In this document: one piece after another, positions 34,040 to 43,344 of the stretch | Layout of the letters: each line of letters begins with the position of its first letter | How positions within the stretch are numbered: the first letter of the stretch is position 1 | Assembly: GCF_042684485.1 (NCBI RefSeq) | Contig: NZ_JBHULM010000011.1 | Coordinates: 992,001-1,056,000 of the forward strand | Length of the DNA stretch: 64,000 nt | Source of the DNA: Oceanihabitans gracilariae | GTDB taxonomy: Bacteria > Bacteroidota > Bacteroidia > Flavobacteriales > Flavobacteriaceae | Direction of reading: 5' to 3' | Translations under genes and position numbers: made by a program | Notes under the pieces: generated by a model | Told to the model about the DNA's origin: nothing | What the model saw: only the letters and a program-made list of their open reading frames with translations | Database searches by the model: none

Positions 34040-36205
34040 TTAATCTTTAAATTCTTTTGTTTTTTCAGGTAGTACGTCAAACCCCATATTGTAAAGAGTA
34101 AAACCAAAAATATCTGCATATTGCTCTATGGTTTTGCTAACAGGAGTTCCTGCACCATGTCCTGCATCTGTTTCAATACGTATAAGTGTTGGGTTGTTTC
34201 CCGTTTGTTTGTCTTGTAACTCTGCAGCAAACTTAAAACTGTGTGCAGGAACAACACGATCATCATGGTCACCTGTAGTTACTAAGGTTGCAGGATATTG
34301 CACGCCTTCTTTTACGTTATGTACAGGCGAGTATGCTTTAAGATATTCAAACATTTCTTTGTTGTCTTCTGCGGTTCCGTAGTCATAAGCCCAACCAGCT
34401 CCAGCGGTAAATGTGTGGTAGCGTAACATGTCTAAAACACCAACTGCTGGTAAGGCTACTTTCATTAAATCTGGACGTTGCGTCATGGTTGCACCAACAA
34501 GTAAACCTCCATTAGAGCCTCCTCTAATTGCTAAATAATCACTAGAAGTATATTTGTTTGCTATTAAGTATTCTGCAGCAGCAATAAAATCATCAAACAC
34601 ATTTTGTTTTTGTAATTGCGTTCCTGCTTTATGCCATTTTTTACCATATTCACCACCACCACGAAGATTAGGCACAGCGTAAATTCCGCCTTGCTCCATC
34701 CAAACGGCATTTGCAATACTAAAAGAAGGGTTTAAACTTACGTTAAATCCTCCATAACCATAAAGTATGGTTGGGTTTTTTCCGTTTAGTTCTACTCCTT
34801 TTTTGTGGGTGATTATCATTGGTATTTTTGTACCATCTTTAGAGTTGTAAAATACTTGTTTGCTGGTATAATCTTCTGGGTTAAAATCGATGTTTGGTTT
34901 CCAGTATAATTCAGAGGTACCAGTTTCCATATCGTATTTATAAATACTAGAAGGAGTATTGTAATTGGTAAAAGAATAGTAGTCTATTTTTTCTTCTTTT
35001 TTTCCGCCAAAGCCACCAGCATTTCCAACGCCTGGAAGTTCTATATCTCTAATAAATTTTCCGTCATAATCATATTGTTTTATTTTTGAAATGGCGTCTA
35101 CCATGTATTCTGTAAAGAAATAACCACCTCCTTTAGAAGGGCTTAAAACATACTCGGTTTCTGGAATAAAATCTACCCAGTTTTCTGGAGTAGGATTTGC
35201 AGCGTCTACAGTTACTATTTTTTGATTAGGAGCATTTAAGTTTGTTACTAAATACAATTTGCTGTCTACATTATCAATAACGTAAGTGTCACTTTCTGTA
35301 TGGTCTAAAATAGTTACTAAAGGATTATTTGGGTTTGATAAATCTTTAATATAAAGTTTGTTTCCAGAGGTAGAAACCTTTGGTGATATTAACAAATACT
35401 TGTTGTCTTCCGTAACGTTTGCGTAAATATATCTATGTTTTTGAGCTTCTGTACCACCAAAAATAAGTTGATCTTCTTTTTGAGGTGTGCCAAGTTTATG
35501 GTAGTATACTTTGTGTTGGTCTGTTTTTGCAGAAAGTTCACTTCCTTTAGGTTTATCATAACTAGAATAATAGAATCCTTCGTTTTTATACCAAGACATG
35601 CCACTAAATTTAATGTCAACCAAAGTATCTTCCATAATTTCTTTGGTTTCGGTATTCATTATTAAAATCTTTCTCCAATCACTACCTCCTTCAGAAATAG
35701 CGTAGGCTAAAATTTTTCCGTCTTTTGTAAAACTTGTTCCACCTAAAGAAGTGGTACCATCTTCAGAAAATTTATTAGGATCTAGAAAAACTTCTGCTGT
35801 ATCCGGATTGCTTCCTTTTTTATATCTGTAAATTACATATTGGTTTTGTAAGCCATCGTTTTTATAAAAATAGGTATAATCGCCTTGGTTAAAAGGTGCT
35901 CCTACTTTTTCATAATTCCATAGTTTTTCAAGGCGTTCTTTTAGTTCTTTTCTATAAGGAATATTGTCTAAATAACTAAAGGTTGCCTGGTTTTGATTTT
36001 TTACCCAGTTTTCTGTTTCCGTGCTTCTGTCATCTTCAAGCCATCTAAAAGGGTCTTTAATAGTTACACCAAAATAGTTGGTTGCTGTGTCTACTTTTTT
36101 AGTTTTAGGGTAGTCAACAGAAATGTCTCTTTCTACTTGTTTTTGTTCTTCTTTACAAGCCATTATAGTTATTAGTGTAATTAAACTAAGTGTTATCTTT
36201 TTCAT
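34040..36205 (-). CDS. Prolyl oligopeptidase, S9A family, lipoprotein
   Basis: Serine peptidase that cleaves short peptides after proline; 721 residues, the normal length. A lipobox is seen at Cys17 (LITIMAC). The N-terminal segment PFRWLEDDRS is a family hallmark. The seven-bladed propeller occupies about 80-430. The C-terminal alpha/beta hydrolase domain has the nucleophile GGSNGG (about residue 565), the Asp in DHDDRVVP and the His in DAGHGAG. It is therefore probably active at the cell surface or in the periplasm. Monocistronic, with terminators on both sides. Confidence 0.95.
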   Translation of the reverse strand: MKKITLSLITLITIMACKEEQKQVERDISVDYPKTKKVDTATNYFGVTIKDPFRWLEDDRSTETENWVKNQNQATFSYLDNIPYRKELKERLEKLWNYEKVGAPFNQGDYTYFYKNDGLQNQYVIYRYKKGSNPDTAEVFLDPNKFSEDGTTSLGGTSFTKDGKILAYAISEGGSDWRKILIMNTETKEIMEDTLVDIKFSGMSWYKNEGFYYSSYDKPKGSELSAKTDQHKVYYHKLGTPQKEDQLIFGGTEAQKHRYIYANVTEDNKYLLISPKVSTSGNKLYIKDLSNPNNPLVTILDHTESDTYVIDNVDSKLYLVTNLNAPNQKIVTVDAANPTPENWVDFIPETEYVLSPSKGGGYFFTEYMVDAISKIKQYDYDGKFIRDIELPGVGNAGGFGGKKEEKIDYYSFTNYNTPSSIYKYDMETGTSELYWKPNIDFNPEDYTSKQVFYNSKDGTKIPMIITHKKGVELNGKNPTILYGYGGFNVSLNPSFSIANAVWMEQGGIYAVPNLRGGGEYGKKWHKAGTQLQKQNVFDDFIAAAEYLIANKYTSSDYLAIRGGSNGGLLVGATMTQRPDLMKVALPAVGVLDMLRYHTFTAGAGWAYDYGTAEDNKEMFEYLKAYSPVHNVKEGVQYPATLVTTGDHDDRVVPAHSFKFAAELQDKQTGNNPTLIRIETDAGHGAGTPVSKTIEQYADIFGFTLYNMGFDVLPEKTKEFKD

Positions 36206-36236
36206 TTTAAAAAAATTAATTGGTATAAAAATAGTA

Positions 36237-36272
36237 TAAAAAAAGCTCTAATAAATGACTATTAGAGCTTTT
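36237..36272 (-). terminator. Intrinsic terminator after the FG-GAP/ASPIC gene
   Basis: The perfect arms AAAAGCTCTAAT and ATTAGAGCTTTT surround an eight-base loop; the minus-strand U-run follows. Confidence 0.9.
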
Positions 36273-36288
36273 AAGAAACTTTTAAGGT

Positions 36289-38739
36289 TTATTGTTTTAC
36301 TAATTTTTGTGTTTTTTGTTTTCCGTCTGCCATGATTTTTAATACATATATTCCTGTGCTTAATTTAGAAACATCAATAGTATTAGCAATTAGGTTTGCA
36401 TTTAAGACTTGTTTTCCGGTAATATCATAAATGGTATATGTAGCATGGTTTAAGGCTACAGAAGAAGTGATATGCACGATATCTTTTGTAGGATTAGGAT
36501 AAATAACAATATCTGCTTCTAGTGTATTGTTAGCTACACTCAGGTTTTCGCCTTCAACAGTTGTAATGGTTTCATTAATTGCTGGGTTAAATATTACATC
36601 TACAATACCAGAAGGCCAAGTAATGGTTAGGCTAGTAATTTCTGTGTCTGTACCAATACCAAAATGTGCATTTAGTGTGCTCATAAATTCAAAACCTTCA
36701 CCACTTCTTACATCTCTAATTTGATTTCCTGAAGGCGTTACTATTTCAATTCTTGCTCCTATACCATTTGTATTACTAGTGGTTCCTTGTGTTCTTATTT
36801 TAATCCAGTTATTTTGATTAGGATTGTTTAGATATAAACTTCCTTTAAAAACATCTAAAAAGCCATCGTTATTAAGGTCACCAATAGCACCACTAGGAGG
36901 CATATTACTGCTTGTAACTGTAAAAGAATTATCTCCATTATTAAGTAAAATTTGTCCGTTTGATAAAATATCTACGTAACCATCATTATTAAAATCTGCT
37001 GGTGCATTTTCAATTCCGTAAGGAGCGCTACTAACATTTGCCGTAGCTGTAGCATCTGTAAAAGTACCATCACCATTATTTAACATGTATTTGTGGCTAC
37101 CATCAGAACTTGAACTTGCACCAATATAAGCATCCATATCACCATCATTATCAAAATCTGCCCAAGCAGAAGACCAAGTTTGTACAGGATCTGCAAGGTT
37201 TACTCCTGTATCAGCAGCAACATTAACAAATACACCATTACCATCATTACGCCACAATTCATTTATTTTATGAGTAACATTACCACCTCTACATTTAGCA
37301 ATAAACATATCTGCATCACCATCATTATCATAATCTACCCAAACGGTTCCGTAATTTCCTCCATTTGGATGTACTCCTAATCCGTTTGGTACATTAGTAG
37401 AAGCGCCTTGGTAATACGATAATCCGCCAGAACCATCATTAATAAAGTATACGTTAGGTTCTACATCATGACAAACAAAAGCATCTAAATTACCATCATT
37501 ATTAATGTCAATAAAATTAGAACGTTGTGAAAAAACGTAATCTGAAGTGTTATAGCTTTGTGAGTAACTAGTACCATCTGCATTTGCTAACATAAAAGAC
37601 ACACCATTTCCTGCGGCATATAATAAATCATTATATCCATTACCATCTAAATCTCCAGCAGCAATACTCCATCCTGGACCATAATTAGCTATCGCATTAT
37701 AAACCGTTTCATTATAGCAACCATTACTAGATTGGTAGGTAATATTAAGACTTGTTGCAGAAGCAGCAATCATATCGTCTAATCCGTCACTATTCATATC
37801 TACCACAGCATAACTCGTTCCAAACATAGATATGCTATTGTTTTGTGTAAAAGCAAACACACCAGATGCAAGCGGAGTATCATTGGTTGTAAATGCAAGT
37901 GTAACCCAAGAACTAAAACCAGTTCCGTCAAGGCATTGTGCTCTAATATAAATCTCGTAGTTAGAATTTGCAGATAATCCTGAAGCCATATAGCTGTTAG
38001 TGCTTGTTGAGGTGCTAGAGGTTGGTTCTCCTGCTCCTTGTGCTTGTATAGCAACTTGCCATGAAACTTCATTGCTTCCAGGAGACCAATAAATATCTGC
38101 AGCGTTATGCGTTAGGTTGCAAATATGTATATCTGTAACGTTTGCACAGTTAGGAGGAGCAATAGACTGTATGTTTGGCGAGTCAAAACAAATTCCCCAA
38201 CCATAAGAACCGTTATCATTATAGTAAATACGATATCTAAAATTTTGTAATTGGTTGCTAGAAAAACCAGCAATATCTAGTTCTCCGCTATTAAAAACAG
38301 CTCTGGTGCCACTACAAAAATCTACAGTAGGAGCACCAGGAGTATCGACAGTATAGGTTGGTCCCCAATTTACCCAAGTACTAGCATCTGCATTCCAATA
38401 CTGAAGATTTAAAGATTCATTTTGATATACATTAAGTACGTAAGTAGAAGTTACAACTAAAGAGTATTCACCAGCATTAAAAGCATTGGTTAAATTAATA
38501 GTAGGAGACTGCACACCTATATTATTTATAGAAGAACCACCTGCTTCATCTTCATCAAAAGAAAAACTTGAAGAACCACCTGTTACAGTTGGGTTTCCGG
38601 TAAAAATAGCTGCGTCTGTTTCATAAGATCCGTCTAAGTCCCAACTAGTATTAGGCCAATTTGCATCTTGATTTAGTACTTGCCCTGTAGTGTAGTAACT
38701 ACATAAAAGTAGAGAAAGTAAAAGCGTAATTTTTTTCAT
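36289..38739 (-). CDS. FG-GAP repeat protein with ASPIC/UnbV domain and T9SS sorting domain
   Basis: Large secreted protein of 816 residues. Domains in order: signal peptide (1-19), a jelly-roll-like region (about 20-190), a fibronectin-III-like domain (about 195-288), and an array of FG-GAP/VCBS repeats (about 295-640) with Ca-binding-like D-x-N/D-x-D-G loops such as DMNSDGLDD, DINNDGNLD, DYDNDGDAD, DFDNDGDMD. Then comes an ASPIC/UnbV domain (about 645-710: GARIEIVTPSGNQIRDV, SGEGFEF, TITWPSG). The C-terminal T9SS type A domain (from about 745) starts DIVIYPNPTKDIVHI and ends KLVKQ. The gene lies 12 bases downstream of a diheme-cytochrome gene on the same strand, so the two are likely co-expressed. 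Confidence 0.9.
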   Translation of the reverse strand: MKKITLLLSLLLCSYYTTGQVLNQDANWPNTSWDLDGSYETDAAIFTGNPTVTGGSSSFSFDEDEAGGSSINNIGVQSPTINLTNAFNAGEYSLVVTSTYVLNVYQNESLNLQYWNADASTWVNWGPTYTVDTPGAPTVDFCSGTRAVFNSGELDIAGFSSNQLQNFRYRIYYNDNGSYGWGICFDSPNIQSIAPPNCANVTDIHICNLTHNAADIYWSPGSNEVSWQVAIQAQGAGEPTSSTSTSTNSYMASGLSANSNYEIYIRAQCLDGTGFSSWVTLAFTTNDTPLASGVFAFTQNNSISMFGTSYAVVDMNSDGLDDMIAASATSLNITYQSSNGCYNETVYNAIANYGPGWSIAAGDLDGNGYNDLLYAAGNGVSFMLANADGTSYSQSYNTSDYVFSQRSNFIDINNDGNLDAFVCHDVEPNVYFINDGSGGLSYYQGASTNVPNGLGVHPNGGNYGTVWVDYDNDGDADMFIAKCRGGNVTHKINELWRNDGNGVFVNVAADTGVNLADPVQTWSSAWADFDNDGDMDAYIGASSSSDGSHKYMLNNGDGTFTDATATANVSSAPYGIENAPADFNNDGYVDILSNGQILLNNGDNSFTVTSSNMPPSGAIGDLNNDGFLDVFKGSLYLNNPNQNNWIKIRTQGTTSNTNGIGARIEIVTPSGNQIRDVRSGEGFEFMSTLNAHFGIGTDTEITSLTITWPSGIVDVIFNPAINETITTVEGENLSVANNTLEADIVIYPNPTKDIVHITSSVALNHATYTIYDITGKQVLNANLIANTIDVSKLSTGIYVLKIMADGKQKTQKLVKQ

Positions 38740-38751
38740 TTTTATCTGGTT

Positions 38752-39840
38752 TTAGTTGCATTGTATGCTTAATGCGTTTATCCAATCTTCTATAAGTTCT
38801 ATGCCTTCAACGTGTTTTAGAGTTCTGCCTAAAAGAGGCATTCTAATAGATTCTTCTGTTTCGTTTATTCTGTAAAAAAGCACAGAATTTCTGGTGTTTT
38901 GTGGTTCTACAATATGTGTTAATCCTACACCAAGGTCTGTGTCAGGAACCACACATATTCCTAAGTTTTCAGGATTGGTAGTAGCGTCAAAGTTAAACCG
39001 AACAGGTCTATAGGCACAATGCGATTCTTCAGAATGACAATGAGCACAATTAATGTCTAAATATGCTCTAGCTCTTTCGTTAAGAGAAAGCGATTGGTCT
39101 TGCCAATTAGGAAGCGTTTCTATATTTGAAGGATTTTCATTTAAATACCCAAAATCTACCCATTTTTGTAATTGGTTCATCGTTTGGGTTCCATAGTTTT
39201 TAGAAATGTTTAAGTTTCTAGGTTTTGGTCCAATAGGAATTGAGGTGTCTCCAGATTTGTGGCAAGTATGACATTGTGATTCACTAGGAATTCTATAGGC
39301 TACTTGTTTAGTTTCTGTTGTTTCGCTCCAAGTTACATCAACAACACTTCCGTCAAGATCAAAATAAGCTTCTGTTTGTGCGTCATTCCAAATATAATTT
39401 GCAAAAATCCAACCTTCAGCTTTGTGAATCATCAGTCTGGTTTCTATTAGTTTTGTTTCATTATTAGGAAGCACATTATTGTAATAGAAATTTTTAATTA
39501 AGATGGTACCAATAGGAAAATTAAGTATTTGGTGTTCGCCATTGTAGTTGGCTTTTACATTTTCAGGCATCCAAATAAAGCGTTTCTTTTTTGCGTAATC
39601 TGAAAAAAGTGTAGAACTTAAATCATAGGGAAGTACACCATAAACTGGGTTTAGGTTGTTTAGAGTGCCTTCAAAAAATTGGTATTCAGAAAGTGTGTTG
39701 TAAGGCACTTGTGTGATATCAAAAACAACAGGAGAAGTTTCTGTTGTTTCCATTGGCACATAGTTGTCATCTGCGTTACAAGAAATAAAAAGTATACACA
39801 GAAAAAAAGTATAGACAAAATAAAAAACCTTATTAGCCAT
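38752..39840 (-). CDS. Diheme c-type cytochrome lipoprotein, SO2930-like
   Basis: Exported lipoprotein of 362 residues with the signal VYTFFLCILFISC and lipobox Cys. Two heme-binding motifs of the CXXCH type are visible: CHTCH (in SQCHTCHKSGD) and CAHCH (in INCAHCHSEES). The preceding region with VLPYDLSSTLFSDYAKKKRF, GTILIKNFYY and ETRLMIHK matches the SO2930-type diheme cytochromes. Its electron partners are unknown. The start codon lies inside a hairpin (39827-39866) that also ends asd. The next gene on the strand encodes an FG-GAP/ASPIC T9SS protein. Confidence 0.86.
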   Translation of the reverse strand: MANKVFYFVYTFFLCILFISCNADDNYVPMETTETSPVVFDITQVPYNTLSEYQFFEGTLNNLNPVYGVLPYDLSSTLFSDYAKKKRFIWMPENVKANYNGEHQILNFPIGTILIKNFYYNNVLPNNETKLIETRLMIHKAEGWIFANYIWNDAQTEAYFDLDGSVVDVTWSETTETKQVAYRIPSESQCHTCHKSGDTSIPIGPKPRNLNISKNYGTQTMNQLQKWVDFGYLNENPSNIETLPNWQDQSLSLNERARAYLDINCAHCHSEESHCAYRPVRFNFDATTNPENLGICVVPDTDLGVGLTHIVEPQNTRNSVLFYRINETEESIRMPLLGRTLKHVEGIELIEDWINALSIQCN

Positions 39841-39866
39841 ATATAAAATTATAAGGCTAATAAGGT
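39827..39866 (-). promoter_or_regulatory. Hairpin over the cytochrome start codon, also a probable asd terminator
   Basis: Perfect 12-base arms: ACCTTATTAGCC and GGCTAATAAGGT, with a 16-base AT-rich loop. On the minus strand the second arm is the last base of the ATG plus codons 2-5 of the cytochrome gene and runs directly into TTTTTTATTTTG, a U-rich tract. So the same sequence can terminate asd transcripts and would hide the cytochrome start in any read-through RNA. Confidence 0.65.
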
Positions 39867-39939
39867 AATGATTTTTTATAAGATAACTGTAAAAATAATT
39901 ATGTTACAGTAATTTATGTGTTAAAATATATTGAAATAT

Positions 39940-40929
39940 TTAAACTAATTCGTTGTTTACTAAGTATTCTGCAATTTGCACAGCGTTGGTTGCAGCACCT
40001 TTTCTTAAATTATCTGCAACAATCCACATGTTTAATGTATTTGGCTGTGTTTCATCTCTTCTAATTCTTCCTACAAAAACTTCGTCTTTACCATTTGCTA
40101 AAATAGGCATTGGGTATTCGTTTTTTGCAGTATTATCTTGAACAATAACACCAGAGGTTTCGGTTAAAAGTTGTCTAACATCTTTTAAGTCAAAATCATT
40201 TTCAAACTCTACATTCACAGATTCAGAGTGACCACCAGCTGTAGGTATTCTTACAGCAGTTGCAGTAACAGAAAATGTTTTGTCATTAAATATTTTTTGA
40301 GGCTCTCTAGCAAGTTTCATTTCCTCTTTTGTGTATCCGTTTTCTTCAAAAACATCACAATGAGGTAAAGCATTTCTGCTAATTGGGTAAGGGTAGGCCA
40401 TTTCGCCTTCTATTCCTTTTATTTCGTTTTCTAGTTGTTGTACCGCTTTAACTCCTGTACCAGAAACAGATTGGTAAGTAGAAATAACCACACGTTTCAT
40501 TTTGTATTTTTCATGAAGCGGAGATAATGCTAAAACCAATTGTATAGTAGAACAATTAGGGTTTGCTATAATTTTATCTTCTTTAGTAAGTTCTTTTGCA
40601 TTAATTTCTGGAACAACAAGTTTTTTGGTAGGATCCATTCTCCAAGCCGAAGAATTATCTATAACTACTGTTCCTACTTCTGCAAATTTAGGAGCCCATT
40701 CTAACGAGGTGCTTCCACCAGCAGAAAATATTGCAATATCTGGTTTCATGTCTACAGCAGTTTGTAAACCTACTACCTTAAATGTTTTGTTATTGAATTC
40801 AATTTCTTTACCTACAGATCTTTCTGAAGCAACAGGAATAAATTCTGTTACAGGAAAATTACGTTCTACAAGCACTTGTCTCATAACTTCGCCAACCATT
40901 CCAGTGGCACCAACTACAGCTACTTTCAT
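39940..40929 (-). CDS. asd: Aspartate-semialdehyde dehydrogenase
   Basis: NADPH-dependent enzyme that reduces aspartyl phosphate to the semialdehyde in the lysine, threonine, methionine and diaminopimelate pathways; 329 residues. The NADP loop is VAVVGATGMVGEVM. The catalytic Cys126 lies in NPNCSTIQ, and the substrate segment TAVRIPTAGGHSE holds a conserved Arg and the catalytic His. Upstream are a TAATTTTG -7 element and a perfect 14-base palindrome. It is a single-gene unit with probable terminators on both sides. Confidence 0.96.
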   Translation of the reverse strand: MKVAVVGATGMVGEVMRQVLVERNFPVTEFIPVASERSVGKEIEFNNKTFKVVGLQTAVDMKPDIAIFSAGGSTSLEWAPKFAEVGTVVIDNSSAWRMDPTKKLVVPEINAKELTKEDKIIANPNCSTIQLVLALSPLHEKYKMKRVVISTYQSVSGTGVKAVQQLENEIKGIEGEMAYPYPISRNALPHCDVFEENGYTKEEMKLAREPQKIFNDKTFSVTATAVRIPTAGGHSESVNVEFENDFDLKDVRQLLTETSGVIVQDNTAKNEYPMPILANGKDEVFVGRIRRDETQPNTLNMWIVADNLRKGAATNAVQIAEYLVNNELV

Positions 40930-40950
40930 TTTTTTATAAAATTTAGTCTA

Positions 40951-40974
40951 CAAAATTATAGCATTTATAAATGC
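40951..40974 (-). promoter_or_regulatory. asd promoter -7 element with adjoining 14-base palindrome
   Basis: On the minus strand, TAATTTTG (40951-40958) matches TAnnTTTG. Just upstream lies the perfect palindrome GCATTTATAAATGC (40961-40974), in the spacer where an RNA-polymerase-competing regulator could bind. The start codon is 22 bases downstream. Confidence 0.5.
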
Positions 40975-41017
40975 AAACCATTAATACATTACCTTTTTTT
41001 TGTTAAAAATAAAGCAT

Positions 41018-41053
41018 AAAAAAAGCCTCATTTTAAATAAAATAAGGCTTTTT
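41018..41053 (-). terminator. Intrinsic terminator after mscL
   Basis: The arms AAAAAGCCT and AGGCTTTTT with a further AT-rich inner stem end the mscL transcript (its stop is at 41101); the U-run is on the minus strand. Confidence 0.82.
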
Positions 41054-41100
41054 AGTTAATTGGTTGAATTTTATATAATTAAAGTGATTTATAGAATAAA

Positions 41101-41508
41101 TTACTTTTTTAATAAATCTCTAATTTCTGCAAGTAATTCTTCTTGCGATGGTCCTTTAGGAGCTGCTGGAGCAGGAGCTGGAGGAGTTTTTGTTTTGTTG
41201 TATGCTTTTACAATCATGAATAAAACAAATCCAACAATAATTAAGTTGATGATTGAGTTTATCCATTTACCATACATGATAGCGTTTTCTGGTTTAGTTA
41301 CTGCACCATCAGCTCCTACAGTTGCAGGAGAAAGCACGTATTTTAAATCAGCAAAATCTACACCACCTGCAAAATTACCAACAATTGGCATCATAATATC
41401 TGAAACAAAACCGTTAACTACCATTCCTACTGCTCCTGCAAGAATAACTGCTACGGCTAAATCTATGACATTCCCTGTCATAATAAAATCTTTAAATTCT
41501 TTTAACAT
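41101..41508 (-). CDS. mscL: Large-conductance mechanosensitive channel
   Basis: Inner-membrane channel that opens under membrane tension to release solutes after osmotic downshock; 135 residues, the normal length. TM1 holds VIDLAVAVILAGAVGMVVNGFVSDIMMP, TM2 is SIINLIIVGFVLFMIVKAYN, and the cytoplasmic tail ends with a helix (QEELLAEIRDLLKK) after a Pro/Ala-rich linker. The periplasmic loop (about 45-75) carries Ala/Gly/Asp residues. Monocistronic. Confidence 0.96.
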   Translation of the reverse strand: MLKEFKDFIMTGNVIDLAVAVILAGAVGMVVNGFVSDIMMPIVGNFAGGVDFADLKYVLSPATVGADGAVTKPENAIMYGKWINSIINLIIVGFVLFMIVKAYNKTKTPPAPAPAAPKGPSQEELLAEIRDLLKK

Positions 41509-41594
41509 GTTCTTTTGTTTTATTAGTTAATTGAAAAGCAAATTACTGAAAATTTTAACAAAAAGTAAGAATTTAATTATTGTAAACAAAATTT

Positions 41595-42704
41595 TTAACG
41601 ATGAAACACCCTTTTTACACGTTGAGAAACACAAGTAAGCAGCTCGTAAGAAATCGAGTTTGCTGCATTTGCTAATTTTTCGGCAGTATGATCTTCTGCA
41701 TCAAAAATAATTACTTCATCTCCTTCTTTACAATCTATGTTTGTAACATCTACCATAATCATATCCATACAAACATTACCAACAATAGGTGCTTTTTTAT
41801 TATTTATAAAAACAAAACCAACAGCGTTGCCATATTGCCTACCAATACCATCTGCATGACCAATAGGTATGGTTGCTGTTTTTGTTGTTTGTGTTGCTAT
41901 AAAGGCTCTATTGTAACCCAAAGATTCTCCTTTAGAAATGGTATGAATTTGTGAAATAATAGATTTTAATGTAGAAATAGGTTTAAAGTTTAGGTTTTCT
42001 TTTTCAGAATTACCAAAGCCATATAAGCCAATTCCGCTTCTAACCATATCAAAATGTGCTTCAGGATAATTTAATATTCCAGAGGTGTTACACATATGAA
42101 GTGTAGGTTGGTATCCTATTTTTTTAGTAAATATTTCAGCAATAGCTTTAAATTGATTTATCTGATTTAAGGAGAATTCCTTTTCATTTAAATCTTCACT
42201 AGCTGCTAAATGCGAAAATATAGAAGTAACTTTTATAGCAGTGTTATTTTTTAATAGCGTTATAACTTCATCTATTTCTTCAGCATTAAAACCTAACCTG
42301 TTTAAACCTGTGTTAAATTTTATGTGAATAGGATAATTTTGCTGCTTTTCTTTAGTAGCAATAGCTATAAATTCTTTTAATATTTTTAGACTATAAATAC
42401 TCGGTTCTAAGCAACGCTCTATTAATGTTTTAAAATTTATAGGTAGAGGATGCAGTACTAGAATAGGTTTTGTAATTCCTGCATCTCTTAGTGCAATACC
42501 TTCATTAATATATGCAACAGCAAAATAGTCTACTTCTAAATCTTGTAGGTGTTTTGCTATTTCTGTAGCATCGCTACCATAAGCAAAGGCTTTCACAACC
42601 GCTAAAAACTTTGTTTTGGGTTGTAGTCTAGATTTAAGGTGTTTATAATTGTGTGTAAGCGCTTTTAAATCTATTTCAAGTGTTGTTTCTTGAGTACTAG
42701 ACAT
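41595..42704 (-). CDS. alr: Alanine racemase
   Basis: PLP enzyme that makes D-alanine for peptidoglycan; 369 residues from the chosen start. The PLP Lys38 lies in FLAVVKAFAYGS, and the catalytic Tyr in SLGYNRAF (about residue 260). Typical segments are FNTGLNRLGF, IFSHLAASED, RSGIGLYGFG and GNVCMDMIMVDV. The frame is open upstream to 42740, but the start at 42704 gives MSSTQETTLEIDLKALTHNY, the family N-terminus; it overlaps the end of tdk by eight bases, indicating coupled expression. Terminator not obvious. Confidence 0.95.
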   Translation of the reverse strand: MSSTQETTLEIDLKALTHNYKHLKSRLQPKTKFLAVVKAFAYGSDATEIAKHLQDLEVDYFAVAYINEGIALRDAGITKPILVLHPLPINFKTLIERCLEPSIYSLKILKEFIAIATKEKQQNYPIHIKFNTGLNRLGFNAEEIDEVITLLKNNTAIKVTSIFSHLAASEDLNEKEFSLNQINQFKAIAEIFTKKIGYQPTLHMCNTSGILNYPEAHFDMVRSGIGLYGFGNSEKENLNFKPISTLKSIISQIHTISKGESLGYNRAFIATQTTKTATIPIGHADGIGRQYGNAVGFVFINNKKAPIVGNVCMDMIMVDVTNIDCKEGDEVIIFDAEDHTAEKLANAANSISYELLTCVSQRVKRVFHR

Positions 42705-43344
42705 TGGGTTTGTTTTGTTTAGAAGAAATATCTTCTGCACCTTCTACTTTCATAGCTCTTATTTTTTCACGCATAGTGGCTTTGTAATAAGCAGCACGAC
42801 TTAAAGGTTCATACTCTTCGGTTTCACCAAGTAAAACAAGATTGTCATTCTGCGATTTTCTAAAACTATATTGCGCTAAATTACCTGTTCTTGTACAAAC
42901 AGCATGTACTTTAGTAACGTATTCTGCCGTAGCCATTAGGTTTGGCATTGGACCAAAAGGATTTCCTTTAAAGTCCATATCTAGTCCTGCAACAATTACA
43001 CGAATGCCTTTGTTGGCCAAATCGTTACAAACACGTACAATTTCATCATCAAAAAATTGTGCTTCGTCAATACCAACAACATCACAACCATCTGCTAAAA
43101 TAGGAATATTGGCAGCTGCAGGAACAGGTGTTGATCGAATTTCATTAGCATCATGAGACACTACCATTTCTTCATCATAGCGTACATCTATTGCTGGTTT
43201 AAATATTTCTACTCTCTGCCTTGCAAATTGTGCACGTTTGAGCCTGCGAATTAATTCTTCTGTTTTACCAGAAAACATGGATCCGCAAATTACCTCAATC
43301 CACCCAAATTGTTCTTTATGATTTACTGTATTTTCAAGAAACAT
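42697..43344 (-). CDS. tdk: Thymidine kinase (type II)
   Basis: Phosphorylates thymidine in the salvage pathway; 215 residues. Walker A is GSMFSGKT (21-28), Walker B-like DEAQFFD sits near 120, and the lasso/zinc region retains Cys in HAVCTRTGNLAQYS. Type II kinases of this kind normally carry four zinc Cys; only part of that set is visible here. The segment VIVAGLDMDFKGNPFGPMPNL is a family marker. Its end overlaps the start of alr by eight bases. Confidence 0.95.
   Translation of the reverse strand: MFLENTVNHKEQFGWIEVICGSMFSGKTEELIRRLKRAQFARQRVEIFKPAIDVRYDEEMVVSHDANEIRSTPVPAAANIPILADGCDVVGIDEAQFFDDEIVRVCNDLANKGIRVIVAGLDMDFKGNPFGPMPNLMATAEYVTKVHAVCTRTGNLAQYSFRKSQNDNLVLLGETEEYEPLSRAAYYKATMREKIRAMKVEGAEDISSKQNKPNV

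Noticed and set aside
41060..41530. Plus-strand frame of 156 codons opposite mscL
   Set aside because: It is the antisense shadow of mscL; the translated sequence has no family features and covers no other DNA.
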